This document shows, piece after piece, positions 61,164 through 64,000 of a DNA stretch of 64,000 nt. Numbering within the stretch: the stretch's first letter is position 1; each line of letters begins with the position of its first letter. Location: contig CALUZB010000004.1 of NCBI GenBank assembly GCA_944325195.1, forward strand, positions 672,124-736,123, read 5' to 3'. This stretch comes from an uncultured Desulfovibrionaceae bacterium. GTDB lineage: Bacteria > Desulfobacterota > Desulfovibrionia > Desulfovibrionales > Desulfovibrionaceae. The position numbers and the translations under genes are program-made. Under the pieces are notes generated by a model, which did not search any database, was not told the DNA's origin, and was given only the letters and a program-made list of their open reading frames with translations.

Positions 61164-62861
61164 CTAAATCTGCTTATACTCCAAGAGCAACTCTCTGACA
61201 ATGCTTCCAGATTGATCATGCAGGGAAAGCAAGCGCAAAAATGCTTTCAATCCACCCGTCTGTTCAGCTTTCCAGGCGGCTTCATTCAGTTCGTGCAACC
61301 CCTCTTGCAGGCGGTAGCAGATTAAATTCGCAATCCCATATTCGAGCTGTATCTGCCAGTTTTCAGGGTTGACAAGGCCTTGGCGGGCCAGATAACCCAG
61401 ACGGAAATAGGTAAGGGCGCGCTCACCCAGCAGGGCCAGGTTTGCAAGCTCAAGCAGTTGAGCCTTGTGCTGCCCGGGGCACATCAGTTCCAGGTAAATC
61501 AGCACGTCCATTGCCGTGGACGGGATATGGAACTTGGGGTCAAAAATAAAACCGGAGCAAGCTTTATGCCCGCGTTTGATTAAAAGTTCTGCCCAGGCAA
61601 GGCAAAAATCGTTCAGATTGCCTGGTCTAGGGTTATTCTTCAGATGTACCCCCGCGCAGGCGTGGCCAAATATGCGTGTCGCCAGCTCTTCATCTCCCAG
61701 GCGCATTGCTCCAAAAGAGGCAGCCACAGCCAGTTCGATATTTTCCGGATAAGGATTAAAATGGTAATATTCCCGGATCAGCGGCAATAACTCCGGATTG
61801 TTTTTTGTTTCCAGCAGTAACCGGAGGCTCAGGTTGAATGTCTCTCCGGTTTGTCCGTTTCCGGGAGGGAAGGGACGCAGCGGCAGAGTGTTCGCCGCAC
61901 TCGGGCCGGAGAACCCCAGATTTCCGCCTCTGGAGCCCTGCACCCGGCTCAGCCACAGGTTGGAATCAAAGAAAAACTGCCGCGACAACCCATTATATTC
62001 TTCAGGTGTCCGACCTTGTCTGATGCTTTCGGCCATTTGCAGGATCTGTCTGGCCCGATTGATCGGTAGATGATCGCGCTGAATTCGTTTCCAGCCGGCA
62101 TAGGCAATGCTTTCCGCCCGGTCCGGATCGGCAAGCAGTTCTTCTATGGCCGACATCATTTCACATGCGTTATTATAAACAACGATTTCCTGACCCGGTT
62201 CAAAAAGCGCGTTCTGGTCGGCTCCGATATCCGGGGTCAGAGCCACCGCTCCCGCACTGGCTGCTTCCATAAGCCGATAATTCACTTCAAAAGCAATGGC
62301 TTCATTCGGGACAATCCGGGTGTTCCGGTACAACTCGAGCATTTCGGAGAAGCGGATACCTTGTCGTTGCTCCAGCGGCCACCGGCTGCTGATCAGCTCA
62401 CACAACCAAGTGCGCAGCGGGCGGTGTTTGTTTTGTATGCCCACAAAAGATAAAGCGTAAAGGCGCTGGGAGTGTGGTTGCCAGGGCAAGTCCGCGCCTT
62501 GGCGGGCCATTTGCCGGACCAGGGGATGTTTTTCCGTCGCAGGCAATGTTTCCCACAGCGAAAGATGCGGGGTGAAGACCGCATCAAACAGGCGGGCATA
62601 ATATTTATGCCAGTATAAATTCAAATGACTGTCGATAGCCCAGAAAATTTTGGGGCAATCAATTTCCTCCAGCCCTTCCAGCAAGCGACGCGGCCCCAGG
62701 TTTTCAGCTTGAATGACTAGGTCCGGCTTAAATTTCTGTTCATGCAGGAATGCCGGCAGATTATACAGGCCGCCATTTTGCGGCACCCAGGAAAGCACGT
62801 TGTGCCCTAAGGCCTGTATGGCCGGCACCAGCAAACGGATATCCATGCACAGAATATTCAT
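61164..62861 (-). CDS. CgeB-family glycosyltransferase-like protein with TPR-like C-terminus
   Basis: A 565-residue protein; ATG 62861 overlaps the oppC stop as ATGA, so it is translationally coupled. The N-terminal half looks like the CgeB/DUF3880 family: DLVIQAENLGP, YALSFVGIQNKHRPLRTWL, and the C-terminal GT part NYRLMEAASAGAVALTPDIG with LFEPGQEIVVYNN. From about residue 355 it is helical with TPR-like repeats. It may be an enzyme or a scaffold that sugars a surface or flagellar component. Coupling to an oligopeptide permease is odd. Donor and target unknown. Confidence 0.75.
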   Translation of the reverse strand: MNILCMDIRLLVPAIQALGHNVLSWVPQNGGLYNLPAFLHEQKFKPDLVIQAENLGPRRLLEGLEEIDCPKIFWAIDSHLNLYWHKYYARLFDAVFTPHLSLWETLPATEKHPLVRQMARQGADLPWQPHSQRLYALSFVGIQNKHRPLRTWLCELISSRWPLEQRQGIRFSEMLELYRNTRIVPNEAIAFEVNYRLMEAASAGAVALTPDIGADQNALFEPGQEIVVYNNACEMMSAIEELLADPDRAESIAYAGWKRIQRDHLPINRARQILQMAESIRQGRTPEEYNGLSRQFFFDSNLWLSRVQGSRGGNLGFSGPSAANTLPLRPFPPGNGQTGETFNLSLRLLLETKNNPELLPLIREYYHFNPYPENIELAVAASFGAMRLGDEELATRIFGHACAGVHLKNNPRPGNLNDFCLAWAELLIKRGHKACSGFIFDPKFHIPSTAMDVLIYLELMCPGQHKAQLLELANLALLGERALTYFRLGYLARQGLVNPENWQIQLEYGIANLICYRLQEGLHELNEAAWKAEQTGGLKAFLRLLSLHDQSGSIVRELLLEYKQI

Positions 62862-63766
62862 CGTTTGAGCCTTGGGTCTAAAATGTCGCGCAACGATTCC
62901 CCCAGCAGATTGTACCCCAGCACCGTAACCAGAATGGCCAGGCCCGGAAAAATTGACAGCCAGGGGGCATCCAGGGCTTCTTTGCCCTCCATCAGCATAT
63001 TGCCCCAACTCGGCGTGGGCGGCTGTACCCCAAGCCCTAGAAAGCTTAAGGACGATTCTATCAGTATGGCTCCCGCCACTCCCAAGGTGGCAGCAACAAT
63101 TACAGGCGCAATGGCATTGGGCAGGATGTGTTTAATCAGAATGCGCACACTGCCCGCCCCGGCCAAGCGGGCCGCGGCTACATAGTCGCGTTCCCGCAAG
63201 CTGAGAGTTTCCGCGCGCACCAAACGGGCCACACCCATCCAGGAAGTAAGCCCGATAATCACCATAATGTTCACCAGGCTGGGTTCTAAAAAGGCGATAA
63301 CCGCCAGAATCAGGAAAAATGAAGGGAAACAGAGCATGATATCGGTAAGCCGCATAATCAGCTCATCTGTCAATCCGCCGAAATAACCGGCGGCGAGCCC
63401 GAGCCCCAAGCCGATGAAAACGGAAATGCCCACAGCCACAAAGCCCACCCACAGTGATACCCGTCCGGCATACAGCAGGCGTGAGAATACATCGCGGCCG
63501 AGTGAATCAGTGCCCATCAGGTGTTCCCAAGAGGGCGGCTGATATGTGGCGTACAGATCCTGATGCTTGGGGCTGTAAGGGGCGATTACTCCGGCGAAAA
63601 GCGACATCAGAGTCACGGTAAGCAAAATGCACAGGCCGGTGAACAGCAGAGGACGTTCTTTTGCCAACAGTATAAAACGGTGGAACAGCGCGGTCCGCCT
63701 CTGTGGCGGCTTGAGCCCGTTTTGATGCGGTGTATCGGTTCGGTTGATATTTTCTGAATGCAGCAT
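62858..63766 (-). CDS. oppC: Oligopeptide/dipeptide ABC permease OppC/DppC
   Basis: A 302-residue inner-membrane permease with an N-terminal cytoplasmic part and about six helices. LMGTDSLGRDVFSRLLYAGR and the EAA loop (AARLAGAGSVRILIKHILPN) define the OppC/DppC family. ATG 63766 with GAGG is preferred over a start 24 codons further up, which overlaps oppB. It follows oppB by 13 bases and ends in an ATGA overlap with the CgeB-like gene. Substrate (peptide, nickel-type or other) is not clear. Confidence 0.92.
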   Translation of the reverse strand: MLHSENINRTDTPHQNGLKPPQRRTALFHRFILLAKERPLLFTGLCILLTVTLMSLFAGVIAPYSPKHQDLYATYQPPSWEHLMGTDSLGRDVFSRLLYAGRVSLWVGFVAVGISVFIGLGLGLAAGYFGGLTDELIMRLTDIMLCFPSFFLILAVIAFLEPSLVNIMVIIGLTSWMGVARLVRAETLSLRERDYVAAARLAGAGSVRILIKHILPNAIAPVIVAATLGVAGAILIESSLSFLGLGVQPPTPSWGNMLMEGKEALDAPWLSIFPGLAILVTVLGYNLLGESLRDILDPRLKR

Positions 63767-63779
63767 AGCTTGAACCTCA

Positions 63780-64000
63780 TCAGGCTCTGGCGCCGCGCCG
63801 GATACGCGGGTCAGCCAGGCCATATGCCAGATCTGCAAGCATGTTGCCTATTAGGGTGAGCATTGCCCCCAGCACCAGGTTGCCCATGATCAAGGGATAA
63901 TCCCGGGCAAGCACTGCTGTATAAAATAGCTGTCCTAAACCGGGCAACGCGAAAATGGACTCAATGATTACCGAACCGCCGATCAGTCCGGGAATGGAAA
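63780..64000 (-). CDS. oppB: Oligopeptide/dipeptide ABC permease OppB/DppB, C-terminal part (cut by window)
   Basis: Only the last 73 codons are in the window; the frame continues past the right edge. The translated end includes [20 protein letters not shown] and LADPRIRR, the C-terminus of the OppB/DppB family, followed by TGA at 63782-63780. It is the upstream partner of oppC in a peptide-type ABC importer. Confidence 0.85.
   Translation of the reverse strand, partial: SIPGLIGGSVIIESIFALPGLGQLFYTAVLARDYPLIMGNLVLGAMLTLIGNMLADLAYGLADPRIRRGARA

Noticed and set aside
1..64000. tRNA, rRNA, CRISPR array, insertion sequence or prophage
   Set aside because: No GTTCGA-type T-arm context outside coding DNA, no regularly spaced repeats, no transposase, integrase or phage structural gene was seen.

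Overview
The window looks like chromosomal DNA of a Desulfovibrionales-type sulfate-reducing bacterium of middling GC content. The evidence is a set of family and context matches: a siroheme decarboxylase subunit (AhbA-like) next to hemL, as in the alternative heme pathway of Desulfovibrio; a Qrc/CISM-like electron-transfer gene set (membrane cytochrome c, Tat-exported molybdopterin-like subunit, multi-cluster ferredoxin); NikK/NikL-type nickel proteins; a DUF1844-argC pair; an rpmE-DUF1385-prfA-prmC block; and Gram-negative envelope genes (kdsB, flgE, hcp). The assignment rests on my reading of the sequence, not on a search. I saw no rRNA, tRNA, CRISPR array, insertion sequence or prophage.

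Layout. 1-6610 (+) is the end of a surface-polysaccharide cluster: a KdsB-type cytidylyltransferase (cut by the window edge), an acetyltransferase, a D-hydroxyacid dehydrogenase, a HAD phosphatase, an SDR epimerase, a glycosyltransferase-like protein and an RfbF-type glucose-1-phosphate cytidylyltransferase. 6955-9096 (+) holds an AMMECR1 protein and a biotin ECF pair (bioY plus ATPase). 9332-25362 is all on the minus strand: an Eis-like acetyltransferase, DUF1844-argC, an EamA transporter, a TPR/degenerate-GGDEF protein with PilZ and TPR neighbours, tyrS, rlmI-like, an LtaS-like enzyme, and rpmE-DUF1385-prfA-prmC. 25682-30293 (+) holds ahbA-hemL, kdsB, and a TPR, PilZ and Cys-rich trio. A Memo-family gene (-) and a nikK-nikL pair (+) follow. 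33612-43660 (-) holds rpoZ, dnaJ, a DUF4340 pair, valS, a solute-binding protein and an RNase E/G with a long N-terminal extension. 44053-47971 (+) holds trmI, an RNB exoribonuclease and plsY. Then come a strongly signalled 107-residue protein (-), an AEC transporter, an isolated hcp, flgE (-), a PaaK-like ligase, mutM and the Qrc-like set. 59006-64000 (-) carries recN, a NimA-like flavoprotein, a CgeB-type glycosyltransferase and oppC/oppB.

How the genes relate. Two separate TPR/PilZ groups suggest c-di-GMP-linked control, and one of them contains a protein whose two GGDEF domains both look inactive. Several systems are present only in part: nikKL without the transporter core, bioY plus ATPase without BioN, Qrc-like ABC subunits without the NrfD-type membrane subunit, and hcp without other type VI genes. 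These orphan sets, the small 107-residue gene and several structured leaders are the most interesting parts of an otherwise housekeeping-rich region. I did not find one large novel system that I could defend.
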